Shown in pieces: positions 6,306 through 10,757 of a stretch of DNA of 24,140 nucleotides (position 1 is its first letter; the number at the start of each line of letters is the position of its first letter). Both the position numbers and the translations under genes were made by a program. The stretch comes from a virus. Location: IMG/VR virus record IMGVR_UViG_3300031963_000913, positions 1 to 24,140 of that record; one strand, 5' to 3'. Under the pieces are notes generated by a model. The model did no database searches, was not told where the DNA came from, and saw nothing but the letters and a program-made list of their open reading frames with translations.

Positions 6306-6717
6306 TGCGTTGATGATAGCGATAAGCCTTACAAGGTGTTCCATAACGCTCACTAATGTAACGTAAGCCTCGCAGTATTTGGAGTTCAGGGTCTCGACTT
6401 CTCTCTCCAAGCATTTGAGCGATTCCAAAAGCGCTGCTTCTAGGGTTCTGTGCGAAGTGGTCAAACCTGCTCTCACGGGTCCATAGATCGTGGAGGCAGA
6501 GCCACTCTCGTCCTCGCCAACCAAACGCAACCCACGCATAGGTCTTGGCTCTTTCTCTATTTTCATTCTTCTCCTCCCACGTAGCCTTTGTCCTGCTCAT
6601 CTGTGTTGCTTTTCTCGGATCGAGATGAGTTACCTCGTGTGTTCCTACTAGAACCAATATCATTGTTAGTAGCGGTAGCGCCACTAATATCCAACCACGC
6701 CCTTCCATTAGCCTCAT
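6292..6717 (-). CDS. Membrane-anchored lytic transglycosylase (SLT-like)
   Basis: A 141-aa protein. Residues 9-25 (WILVALPLLTMILVLVG) form one N-terminal membrane helix or uncleaved signal. The C-terminal 70 residues carry a small SLT/goose-lysozyme-like domain: EWLCLHDLWTRESRFD with likely catalytic E82, NPRSSAFGIAQML, then a QILRGLRYISERYGTPCKAY segment. This is the motif order of transglycosylases that cleave the GlcNAc-MurNAc bond with 1,6-anhydro product formation. Its place at the end of a leftward train of small genes, rather than in the virion module, suggests a role in lysis or cell-wall remodelling during infection. Methionine 4 is an alternative start. Its first 155 nt overlap the upstream gene in another frame, an unusually long overlap. 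Confidence 0.85.
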   Translation of the reverse strand: MRLMEGRGWILVALPLLTMILVLVGTHEVTHLDPRKATQMSRTKATWEEKNENRERAKTYAWVAFGWRGREWLCLHDLWTRESRFDHFAQNPRSSAFGIAQMLGERSRDPELQILRGLRYISERYGTPCKAYRYHQRKGHY

Positions 6718-6868
6718 CAGTTAGCCTCTCCTTCTCAAGTAATTCCTTGTATTGGTCGGGGTACTGCTGAGCAAGGCGGGTTAGCGCTCTCGCCCTCGCC
6801 CTCTGATAATTGCGTAGCCATACGGCTCGCTTCTCAGAGTTCTGTCTGCGTCTATCTATCGTTTTCAT
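6563..6868 (-). CDS. Basic phage protein of unknown function
   Basis: A 101-aa product. Residues 1-58 are helical and strongly basic (RRRQNSEKRAVWLRNYQRARARALTRLAQQYP..), ending near an ANGRAWLDISG strand. The remaining 40 residues are Ser/Asn/Asp/Gly-rich and probably disordered. The disordered part is encoded where the frame overlaps the transglycosylase signal region, which suggests that the tail is constrained by the other gene. The WLRNYQRARARALTRLA type of helix is common in small actinophage proteins with presumed nucleic-acid binding. GGGAG lies about 10 nt before the ATG, inside the tiny membrane ORF upstream, whose 3' end it overlaps by 17 nt. Confidence 0.65.
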   Translation of the reverse strand: MKTIDRRRQNSEKRAVWLRNYQRARARALTRLAQQYPDQYKELLEKERLTDEANGRAWLDISGATATNNDIGSSRNTRGNSSRSEKSNTDEQDKGYVGGEE

Positions 6869-6938
6869 TGAGTTTATGCTCCCATATAATCAGCAGATAG
6901 GCAAGAATACAGACGGCTATTACACCTAGAAATATCAC
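6852..6938 (-). CDS. 28-aa single-pass membrane peptide
   Basis: Starting at GTG (6938-6936) in a GTGA overlap with the preceding stop, with GAGGAG upstream, the frame encodes a hydrophobic helix of about 18 residues (IFLGVIAVCILAYLLIIW) and a short charged tail (EHKLNENDR). Without it there would be a gap in an otherwise overlapping gene train. Directly upstream of a transglycosylase, a holin-like or accessory lysis function is conceivable but unproven. Confidence 0.6.
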   Translation of the reverse strand: MIFLGVIAVCILAYLLIIWEHKLNENDR

Positions 6939-7162
6939 CCTCTACTCCTCTCGCTTGTGATAGTAGCCAGCACCAGCGCCGTCACTTCTATCTTGTCGGT
7001 TACCAGCACAGGGTTCTCGATGTCCTGCTCATTCCATACACTCACAAAGATAGAGTTATCTAGCCCTCGTCTGAACCATTCAACGGCGTCAGACGGGCTT
7101 GCTCCACCCCACGCAATATCGCCCTTCCTATCCATTACCTCATAGAAATTGACGAGTTTCAT
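6935..7162 (-). CDS. Small conserved-looking phage protein
   Basis: A 75-aa protein beginning VNFYEVMDRKGDIAWGG, followed by a helix (SPSDAVEWFRRGLDNSIFVSVW) and strands (PVLVTDKIEVTALVLATIT). The alpha/beta composition and the GGASPSDAVEWFRRG turn look like a compact domain; I recall similar early proteins in actinophages, all of unknown function. Start in an ATGA overlap with the gene before; stop in a GTGA overlap with the membrane peptide. Confidence 0.7.
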   Translation of the reverse strand: MKLVNFYEVMDRKGDIAWGGASPSDAVEWFRRGLDNSIFVSVWNEQDIENPVLVTDKIEVTALVLATITSERSRG

Positions 7163-7362
7163 ACTTCACTCCCACAAACTAGACAGGTTACTTCTTCGAC
7201 AGGTTGTTCTATCTCACAAGCATCACAGTCTTGCCACTTGATATGTAATAACTGTTGATTATCTTGTCTATCTTTGACAAACTTTCTGACTGATCCGTCT
7301 CCGAAATTGACATACATTTCGTAGAGAAAATCAGATAACTCTTTCTCTTCATACAGTTTCAT
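7159..7362 (-). CDS. Small protein with C-terminal zinc ribbon
   Basis: A 67-aa product with AGGAGGAGAAG just before its ATG. The first 40 residues are an acidic then basic helix/strand region. The end carries CDAC (C46, C49) and CLVC (C60, C63), a classic zinc ribbon. Likely a protein- or nucleic-acid-binding adaptor. Function unknown. Confidence 0.7.
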   Translation of the reverse strand: MKLYEEKELSDFLYEMYVNFGDGSVRKFVKDRQDNQQLLHIKWQDCDACEIEQPVEEVTCLVCGSEV

Positions 7363-7519
7363 TCTTCTCCTCCTTGTAGTTGATTAGTTGTAGTTCATTC
7401 AAGGCATTCACCATACGGATTAGGTTCGCCCCTGCCTCCTTGCTATCTCCCTCTACCATTTGCTTGATCGCAAGGTCACGGCAGAGGTCTGCCTTTGCTT
7501 GATAGTATTCTTTATTCAC
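7349..7519 (-). CDS. 56-aa helical protein
   Basis: GTG start (7519-7517) with GGAGG 6 nt upstream. The product is one long helical run (QAKADLCRDLAIKQMVEG, then SKEAGANLIRMVNALNELQL) ending in a charged tail whose codons also supply the ribosome site of the next gene. It overlaps both neighbours by 8 and 14 nt. Function unknown. Confidence 0.65.
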   Translation of the reverse strand: MNKEYYQAKADLCRDLAIKQMVEGDSKEAGANLIRMVNALNELQLINYKEEKNETV

Positions 7520-7652
7520 TTGCTTCCTCCTCCAATAGTCCTTCCAATAAATTGAGTATTCCTGTCACCTGTTCAGGTTCATCTCCTTCTCGCCAAGAAT
7601 ATGACGCTAAGAAATCGTATTGCTCCTTGAGTAATCCTTTATCTATATTCAT
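7512..7652 (-). CDS. 46-aa acidic helical protein
   Basis: ATG 7652 preceded by GGAGGAGAGTA. The product (KEQYDFLASYSWREGDEPEQ, then ILNLLEGLLEEEASE) is acidic and helical and may form a helical hairpin. It overlaps its neighbours by 14 and 8 nt, the pattern of the whole train. Function unknown. Confidence 0.6.
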   Translation of the reverse strand: MNIDKGLLKEQYDFLASYSWREGDEPEQVTGILNLLEGLLEEEASE

Positions 7653-7803
7653 TACTCTCCTCCATTTCTTTGATTAGGTCATCTATTTCAGGAGAGTAGG
7701 CTACTCTATCCGCCTTCTCTTCCTCTAAACCACACGCAGTTTCGGCGTGCTTTGTTAGTGTGCGATCAGAGAAGTTCCACCCACATACACCACACTTAGG
7801 CAT
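7639..7803 (-). CDS. 54-aa zinc-finger-like protein
   Basis: Started at ATG 7803 because GGAGGAGAGTA directly precedes it; an upstream in-frame ATG would extend it without a ribosome site. C4-x2-C7, then H19-x4-C24 (KCGVCGWNFSDRTLTKHAETAC) give a C2HC finger, followed by an acidic tail. The finger resembles DNA- or RNA-binding knuckles, but binding is not shown. Confidence 0.7.
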   Translation of the reverse strand: MPKCGVCGWNFSDRTLTKHAETACGLEEEKADRVAYSPEIDDLIKEMEESNEYR

Positions 7804-7963
7804 TACTCTCCTCCTCGCACTCAGTATCATCGTGAACCTTTCGATCCCACTTACTCTCCTCATTCAACATCTCACAGCACGCACCGCAGATATCATTCTC
7901 ACATCTGTCACACGGCACAGAGTCAGGGAACAACTTATCTCCACACTCTATACACCTAGACAT
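7796..7963 (-). CDS. 55-aa cysteine-rich protein
   Basis: ATG 7963 preceded by GAGGAGGT. Cysteines at 4, 7, 18, 21, 26, 29, 30 and 49 (CIECGD, CDRCENDICGACC) allow two zinc sites of RING or double-ribbon type. The tail is charged. It overlaps its neighbours by 8 nt on both sides. Confidence 0.7.
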   Translation of the reverse strand: MSRCIECGDKLFPDSVPCDRCENDICGACCEMLNEESKWDRKVHDDTECEEESNA

Positions 7964-8132
7964 TGACTACCTCCTCTGAACAGTTGTGTTCTCCATTGTT
8001 GTATTCACCGCACGCACCGCAGGCGTGCCACTTGCTCTCATAATCGGGATCATAGACACACCGTTGCCCGTGATAACTAGACCAATGCTCGCCACACCCC
8101 ACGCATTTATCGTTCTTGTCATAGTTACTCAT
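7956..8132 (-). CDS. 58-aa cysteine/histidine-rich protein
   Basis: ATG 8132 shares one base with the preceding stop (TAATG). Ligand pairs are C10-x2-C13 (CVGCGEHW) and C38-x2-C41 (CGACGEY), with C25, C51 and several His between. Two zinc sites are likely. It resembles its neighbour at 7796-7963 in layout but not in exact spacing, so common ancestry is possible but not shown. Confidence 0.65.
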   Translation of the reverse strand: MSNYDKNDKCVGCGEHWSSYHGQRCVYDPDYESKWHACGACGEYNNGEHNCSEEVVNV

Positions 8133-8254
8133 TACTCGCCCTCTCTCTCCTTGATTTCTACCTTACTCATTACCCACAGCACCGCCCCGATTAGTAGGGC
8201 GATACCTAACACTTGCGCGGTGGCTTGCCACCCTCCTAGATATATGTCGAACAC
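8132..8254 (-). CDS. 40-aa single-pass membrane peptide
   Basis: GTG start (8254-8252) sharing one base with the preceding TAG; GAGGAAG lies about 12 nt upstream. One hydrophobic segment (ATAQVLGIALLIGAVLWVM) is followed by a charged cytosolic-type tail (KVEIKEREGE). It is the second tiny membrane gene of this operon. Possible roles include superinfection exclusion or lysis timing; none is supported beyond topology. Confidence 0.6.
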   Translation of the reverse strand: MFDIYLGGWQATAQVLGIALLIGAVLWVMSKVEIKEREGE

Positions 8255-8574
8255 TATGCGCTCACTTCCTCTTCTGCTAATTCTTCTTCCAATTCCTCAA
8301 TGGCTTCGTTGAACAAATCGGTGTAGTAGAGATATAGGTCAAGCCCCATTAGACCAATAATCGTAATCTCTCCCCCCATACCTAACTCAGCATAACCGCG
8401 ATTATCGTATTCGCTAGGTAACTCTTGCCATTCTCTAATTATCTGATTAGAGTAAACGGGAAGATAGCCGTCCACCCATTCGCCCGAATTGTCTTTGATA
8501 TCGTCAATTTCTTCCCCATTGGATAGGGCGGTACGGATTTCTTGCTTCATCTGTTCTACTGTTGTCCTGCTCAT
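8254..8574 (-). CDS. Acidic phage protein of unknown function
   Basis: A 106-aa acidic product starting at ATG 8574 with AAAGGA about 8 nt upstream. The N-terminus is helical (EQMKQEIRTALSNGEEIDDI), the centre aromatic (YLPVYSNQIIREWQELPSEYDN), and the end an acidic coiled stretch (NEAIEELEEELAEEE). High negative charge is seen in DNA-mimic and anti-defence proteins of phages, but charge alone is not evidence of that role. It has its own leader element (8575-8677), unlike most genes of the train, so it may be the first gene of a sub-operon. Confidence 0.7.
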   Translation of the reverse strand: MSRTTVEQMKQEIRTALSNGEEIDDIKDNSGEWVDGYLPVYSNQIIREWQELPSEYDNRGYAELGMGGEITIIGLMGLDLYLYYTDLFNEAIEELEEELAEEEVSA

Positions 8575-8677
8575 TGTCTTATCCTTTCAATGTGGAGGCT
8601 AGTTCCTCCCCTCCCCCGCAGGATAGTCTAACCCTGCGAGGAAAGGCAAGCACCAACTCGATCGAGTTCCCTCTCTC
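8575..8677 (-). promoter_or_regulatory. Leader element A with two hairpins
   Basis: Read leftward, this gap holds a 14-bp perfect palindrome AACTCGATCGAGTT (8655-8668), a GCTTGCCTTTC box, hairpin CGCAGG/CCTGCG, a GGGGAGG run, hairpin GGAGG-AACTAG-CCTCC, and GAAAGGATAAGA just before the start codon. The box order matches element B (9267-9339). I see no convincing -10/-35 pair. Confidence 0.55.
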
Positions 8678-8953
8678 CTAAAAATGATTTTCGTATTGGT
8701 CTATCGCCCATTCATAGAGAGCGCCCTCTGTAAGAGTCACTCTTTCGGTGTCGTTGAAATACTCAACGCTTACCTCGTTGAGGTCTAAATCCTCCTGTAT
8801 CTTTACGCCGTCCTCATTGGGAAAGAAAAAAGACATAATGCGGAAGCGGTTCGGTGCGCTTTCGGCATAGACAAAAGGGTTCGCCTCGTTGCCTTCCTCG
8901 CGGTCTGCCTCTGTTGTTGCTAGTAGTTCCGCCTCTCGTTGCTTGAGGTTCAT
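8678..8953 (-). CDS. Phage protein of unknown function (91 aa)
   Basis: ATG 8953 in an ATGA overlap, with GAGGAGG upstream. The N-terminus is a charged helix (QREAELLATTEADREEGNEANPF), followed by a mixed alpha/beta domain (NRFRIMSFFFPNEDG.., EDLDLNEVSVEYFNDTERV, and a final helix YEWAIDQYENHF). Acidic overall. I recognise no family. It is the last gene before leader element A. Confidence 0.68.
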   Translation of the reverse strand: MNLKQREAELLATTEADREEGNEANPFVYAESAPNRFRIMSFFFPNEDGVKIQEDLDLNEVSVEYFNDTERVTLTEGALYEWAIDQYENHF

Positions 8954-9069
8954 TGTTTAGCCTCCTCTAGTTCTTTCGCGCACTTATCGCAGACATTATC
9001 GTTCGGAAATTGCGGGTCATAGACCCATTTACCGCACGCCTTATCGCCTACCCCTAGACATTCGCTCAC
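8950..9069 (-). CDS. 39-aa zinc-ribbon peptide
   Basis: GTG start (9069-9067) in a GTGA overlap with the upstream stop and GAGGAGG a few bases before. Cysteines C4, C12 and C27-x2-C30 with one WVYDPQFPND loop form a probable minimal zinc ribbon. The WVYDPQF stretch recalls VYDPDYESKW in the 58-aa protein at 7956-8132, suggesting that the two are related. Confidence 0.6.
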   Translation of the reverse strand: MSECLGVGDKACGKWVYDPQFPNDNVCDKCAKELEEAKQ

Positions 9070-9266
9070 TTTGTAGCCTCCTCTAGTTCTGTGGTGATGT
9101 GGTAGGTCTCTTCATTGCGTTTTACACATTCGCAATACTCCTCACCACAGGGACAGAGTTCCGCCCCTCCTGTCCAAAATGCGTCGTACTTAGCCTCTGC
9201 CTCTTCCTGAGTCTCTGCCTCTATGTAGAGCACTTCTGTAATTACCTCAAATTGGTAGCGCTTCAT
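9066..9266 (-). CDS. 66-aa protein with a CxCxxxxCxC cluster
   Basis: ATG 9266 with AAAGGATAAGA upstream (leader element B). A beta-alpha unit (YQFEVITEVLYIEAETQEEAEAK) precedes a tight cysteine cluster C38-x-C40-x4-C45-x-C47, then a polar tail. The YEVTTEVLYVEAETEEEAEA type of repeat is common in small phage proteins. The cluster may bind zinc or be redox-active. Confidence 0.7.
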   Translation of the reverse strand: MKRYQFEVITEVLYIEAETQEEAEAKYDAFWTGGAELCPCGEEYCECVKRNEETYHITTELEEATK

Positions 9267-9339
9267 TTCTTATCCTTTCGGGGTTCTAGGTCTAGAACCT
9301 CCCCACCGCCCACCCGTGAGGGTGAGCGATAGGCAAGCG
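9267..9339 (-). promoter_or_regulatory. Leader element B with two hairpins
   Basis: Read leftward: GCTTGCCTATCGC, hairpin CACCC-tcac-GGGTG, GGGGAGG, an 18-nt palindrome GGTTCTAG-AC-CTAGAACC (9282-9299), then CGAAAGGATAAGA before the start codon. Same order of boxes and hairpins as element A, with different stem sequences. Confidence 0.55.
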
Positions 9340-9522
9340 CTAAGCCTTGTAAACCGCTCCTAGAAATCGGAGGGAATCAAAGCGAGGGTTCTCTACGGAT
9401 AACCATTCAACGACATCGTTGACGGCTTGGTCTACTGCCTTACCTTCGGCGGTCTTTGGTTCAACGGCTAGAACTAGGCGGTTCATCACCTTTGCTAGTT
9501 CTACATAGTCTTTTCTAGTCAT
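9340..9522 (-). CDS. Small MTRKDYVELA-type phage protein, first gene of the leftward operon
   Basis: A 60-aa product started at ATG 9522, which has AAAGGGG 6 nt upstream; a longer reading from 9594 would cover the palindromic operator and has no ribosome site. It begins TRKDYVELAKVMN, an opening seen in many small phage early proteins, followed by two helices (KAVDQAVNDVVEWLSVENPRF). Function unknown. As first gene it is directly exposed to the control region at 9523-9740. Confidence 0.65.
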   Translation of the reverse strand: MTRKDYVELAKVMNRLVLAVEPKTAEGKAVDQAVNDVVEWLSVENPRFDSLRFLGAVYKA

Positions 9523-9542
9523 TTCTGCCCCTTTTCGGTTCT

Positions 9543-9560
9543 TTAGAACATTTGTTCTAA
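9543..9560. promoter_or_regulatory. Operator-like palindrome 1
   Basis: TTAGAACA-TT-TGTTCTAA is a perfect inverted repeat just upstream of the first leftward gene. Its core GAAC-N4-GTTC has the shape of Gram-positive/actinobacterial LexA (SOS) boxes, although flanking bases differ from the usual CGAAC...GTTCG. Confidence 0.55.
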
Positions 9561-9563
9561 TCG

Positions 9564-9594
9564 TTGTTCGGTATCTCCGCCAACGAGAGAACAA
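9564..9594. promoter_or_regulatory. Inverted half-sites TTGTTC / GAACAA
   Basis: TTGTTC (9564-9569) and GAACAA (9589-9594) repeat the half-sites of the two palindromes with wider spacing. Possible secondary binding site of the same regulator. Confidence 0.3.
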
Positions 9595-9706
9595 TACACG
9601 ATAGATGAGGTTTATCTATCTATTTGGCAAAGATTTTTCGGTCATAATCGGTCAGACCTTTAGCCGTATCTGCTAGGTAATTAGACAACGAAAGTGTTGC
9701 GAAATA

Positions 9707-9718
9707 GAACACTTGTTC
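9707..9718. promoter_or_regulatory. Operator-like palindrome 2
   Basis: GAACACTTGTTC repeats the core of palindrome 1 with one change (T to C) and the same 4-nt spacer. It lies about 25 nt upstream of the possible rightward promoter and also forms part of an AAGTGTT/AACACTT inverted repeat. Confidence 0.5.
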
Positions 9719-9741
9719 GGATCTTTAGTAAAGGTTGAGGG

Positions 9742-9770
9742 TTGAGAATTGTCTTAGGATTATTTATTTA
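9742..9770 (+). promoter_or_regulatory. Possible rightward sigma-70-type promoter
   Basis: TTGAGA (9742-9747), 17-nt spacer, TATTTA (9765-9770). Placed just downstream of palindrome 2, it would drive the rightward leader and packaging operon. Conflicts with reading 9742 as the start of a gene. Confidence 0.35.
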
Positions 9771-10011
9771 TGGAAAGAAAATAACAAAGGCACGGGGGCG
9801 CAAGAGTGCCGAGTGGGTAGCAAGCCCTCACAAGATTATCGTCTCAACATACGAGACAAAGGCAACAACCGAAAAAAGACGGCAACCGCAGGGGCAACAA
9901 ACCCCCGTTTATATAGCCGAGCCACGCCCTGTATGTACTCCCCAAATAAATATCTCGACTAAAGTGGGGGGCTTAGATCTATATAAAACGGACATAGAAC
10001 CCGTGATATAG
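9742..10011 (+). CDS. Possible 89-aa protein (uncertain)
   Basis: A frame opened by TTG 9742, with AAAGG 7 nt upstream, encodes an 89-aa basic, mixed-composition product without low complexity (for example SAEWVASPHKIIVSTYETKA). A Rho-independent terminator begins at its stop codon, which is where a terminator would be expected after a real single-gene transcript. Against it are the weak start, the overlap with a promoter-like sequence, and an almost equally long frame beside it. The internal G-run and C-run (around 9890-9910) could also be RNA structure. No family recognised. Confidence 0.35.
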   Translation: MRIVLGLFIYGKKITKARGRKSAEWVASPHKIIVSTYETKATTEKRRQPQGQQTPVYIAEPRPVCTPQINISTKVGGLDLYKTDIEPVI

Positions 10012-10050
10012 GTGACGTTCGTCACATTAGTAGGAAATCACCTATTTTTT
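10008..10050 (+). terminator. Rho-independent terminator with competing hairpin
   Basis: ATAGGTGA (10008-10015) pairs perfectly with TCACCTAT (10038-10045), followed by a run of Ts to 10050. GTGAC-GTTC-GTCAC (10012-10025) is a second perfect hairpin that uses the same GTGA bases, so only one can form. The layout is that of an attenuator. Confidence 0.6.
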
Positions 10051-10069
10051 CTGCCTTATATATAGTAGG

Positions 10070-10200
10070 GGAGCAAATGCGACACAGCCCTAGCATTTGC
10101 GACCAGGGGCGCTTCGCTGGGTGCTACGCGCCCTAGAAGCGTAACCAACTTACCCCCTTGCTCCTAAGGTCGCTTCGGGGCGCTCAAGCACCGAAGCCAG
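10070..10200 (+). ncRNA. Structured leader RNA or DNA packaging element
   Basis: Several strong inverted repeats follow in 130 nt: GCAAATGC/GCATTTGC (10073-10080, 10093-10100); GGGCGC/GCGCCC inside CGCTTC/GAAGCG (to 10141); GCTTCGG/CCGAAGC (10172-10178, 10191-10197); and a long-range pair GGAGCAA/TTGCTCC (10070-10076, 10158-10164) that competes with the first hairpin. There is no open frame of note and local GC is higher than around it. It lies before the packaging genes, so a cos/pac element is as likely as a transcript. No tRNA T-loop motif is present. Confidence 0.45.
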
Positions 10201-10202
10201 GT

Positions 10203-10223
10203 GTGGTGCTTTGCACCACTTTT
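10203..10223 (+). terminator. Short perfect hairpin with TTTT tail
   Basis: GTGGTGC-TTT-GCACCAC followed by TTTT. It looks like a weak intrinsic terminator placed 37 nt before the first packaging-operon gene; it may be a second attenuation point or mark the end of the structured element. Confidence 0.5.
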
Positions 10224-10260
10224 AGTGGGGATAGTTGTATCTATTCCAATAGGAGATCTA

Positions 10261-10752
10261 ATGGCAAAGCAAAAACCCACCAAACAACAGAAGGCCTATG
10301 GTAAGGCCCGTGCTGGTGGAAATAAACCTATGAAGATTACAGGCGACGATGTTCGTCGCGCTGGCAAGGCTGCTGCCATTGTTGCTATCAACCTTACCCC
10401 TACAGGACGTGCTGCTAGTACCGTCGCTAAAATTGCTTCTCTATCCAAGGCTACCAAGTTATCCTCTGGTGCCTCCAAGGTAAAGACCAAAACCTTTACC
10501 CAAGGAAGAACTGCTAGAATTACAAACACCCCTCCTAAAAAATCGGCTGCTGGTCCTAACTCTCCTATCAAGGGAACTAAGGTCAAGGTTGAGTACAAAA
10601 CCAAAGAACTTACTCCTAAGCAGCAGGCTACTTTGACCACAGGTCGGGTAGTTCGTGAAAAAGGCAAAGCAGCAGGAGCCTACGCTAAAGGTGCTGCTAC
10701 TACAGCAATCATTGCCAGCGAAAAGGGTAAGAACAAAAAGAAGAAGAAGTAG
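10261..10752 (+). CDS. Basic Lys/Ala-rich protein before terminase
   Basis: A 163-aa product from ATG 10261, with AGGAG 5 nt upstream; a longer upstream reading would run through the hairpin at 10203-10223. It is very basic and low in acidic residues, with an Ala/Thr/Lys composition, an Ala-rich hydrophobic helix (AAAIVAINLTPTGRAASTVAKI) near 38-60, and a C-terminal GKNKKKKK tail. It sits where a small terminase subunit would be expected but lacks the acidic, compact pattern of TerS. DNA condensation or a minor virion protein is possible. Two further basic genes follow among the terminase and portal genes. Confidence 0.75.
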   Translation: MAKQKPTKQQKAYGKARAGGNKPMKITGDDVRRAGKAAAIVAINLTPTGRAASTVAKIASLSKATKLSSGASKVKTKTFTQGRTARITNTPPKKSAAGPNSPIKGTKVKVEYKTKELTPKQQATLTTGRVVREKGKAAGAYAKGAATTAIIASEKGKNKKKKK

Positions 10753-10757
10753 ATCTT

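Larger units (their letters stand above)
9523..10260. other. Divergent control region with no confident gene
   Basis: About 740 bp separate the leftward train from the rightward packaging genes. Left part: two GAACAYTTGTTC palindromes, a GATAGAT/ATCTATC inverted repeat (9600-9620), a CGGTCA tandem repeat with 10-bp spacing (9639-9654), and an AAGTGTT/AACACTT repeat (9692-9714). Middle: a possible promoter or an 89-codon frame. Right: a terminator at 10008-10050 and a structured stretch at 10070-10223. An attachment, cos/pac or origin function is possible but no known core sequence is recognised. Confidence 0.6.

Noticed and set aside
7760-8312. Plus-strand frames of 68 and 108 codons
   Set aside because: They are antisense to a continuous coupled series of minus-strand genes with ribosome sites and have a Leu/Thr/Ser/Pro-rich composition typical of antisense frames.
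9523-9594. N-terminal extension of the first leftward gene to 9594
   Set aside because: It would place the palindromic operator inside the coding region and lacks a ribosome site, while ATG 9522 has AAAGGGG at proper distance.
10070-10165. tRNA gene in the structured region
   Set aside because: The hairpins do not form a cloverleaf and no GGTTCGA-type T loop or anticodon arm of the right spacing is present.
10296-10667. Minus-strand 123-codon frame
   Set aside because: It lies opposite the Lys/Ala-rich gene, whose codon bias creates an open antisense frame; there is no matching operon or ribosome site.
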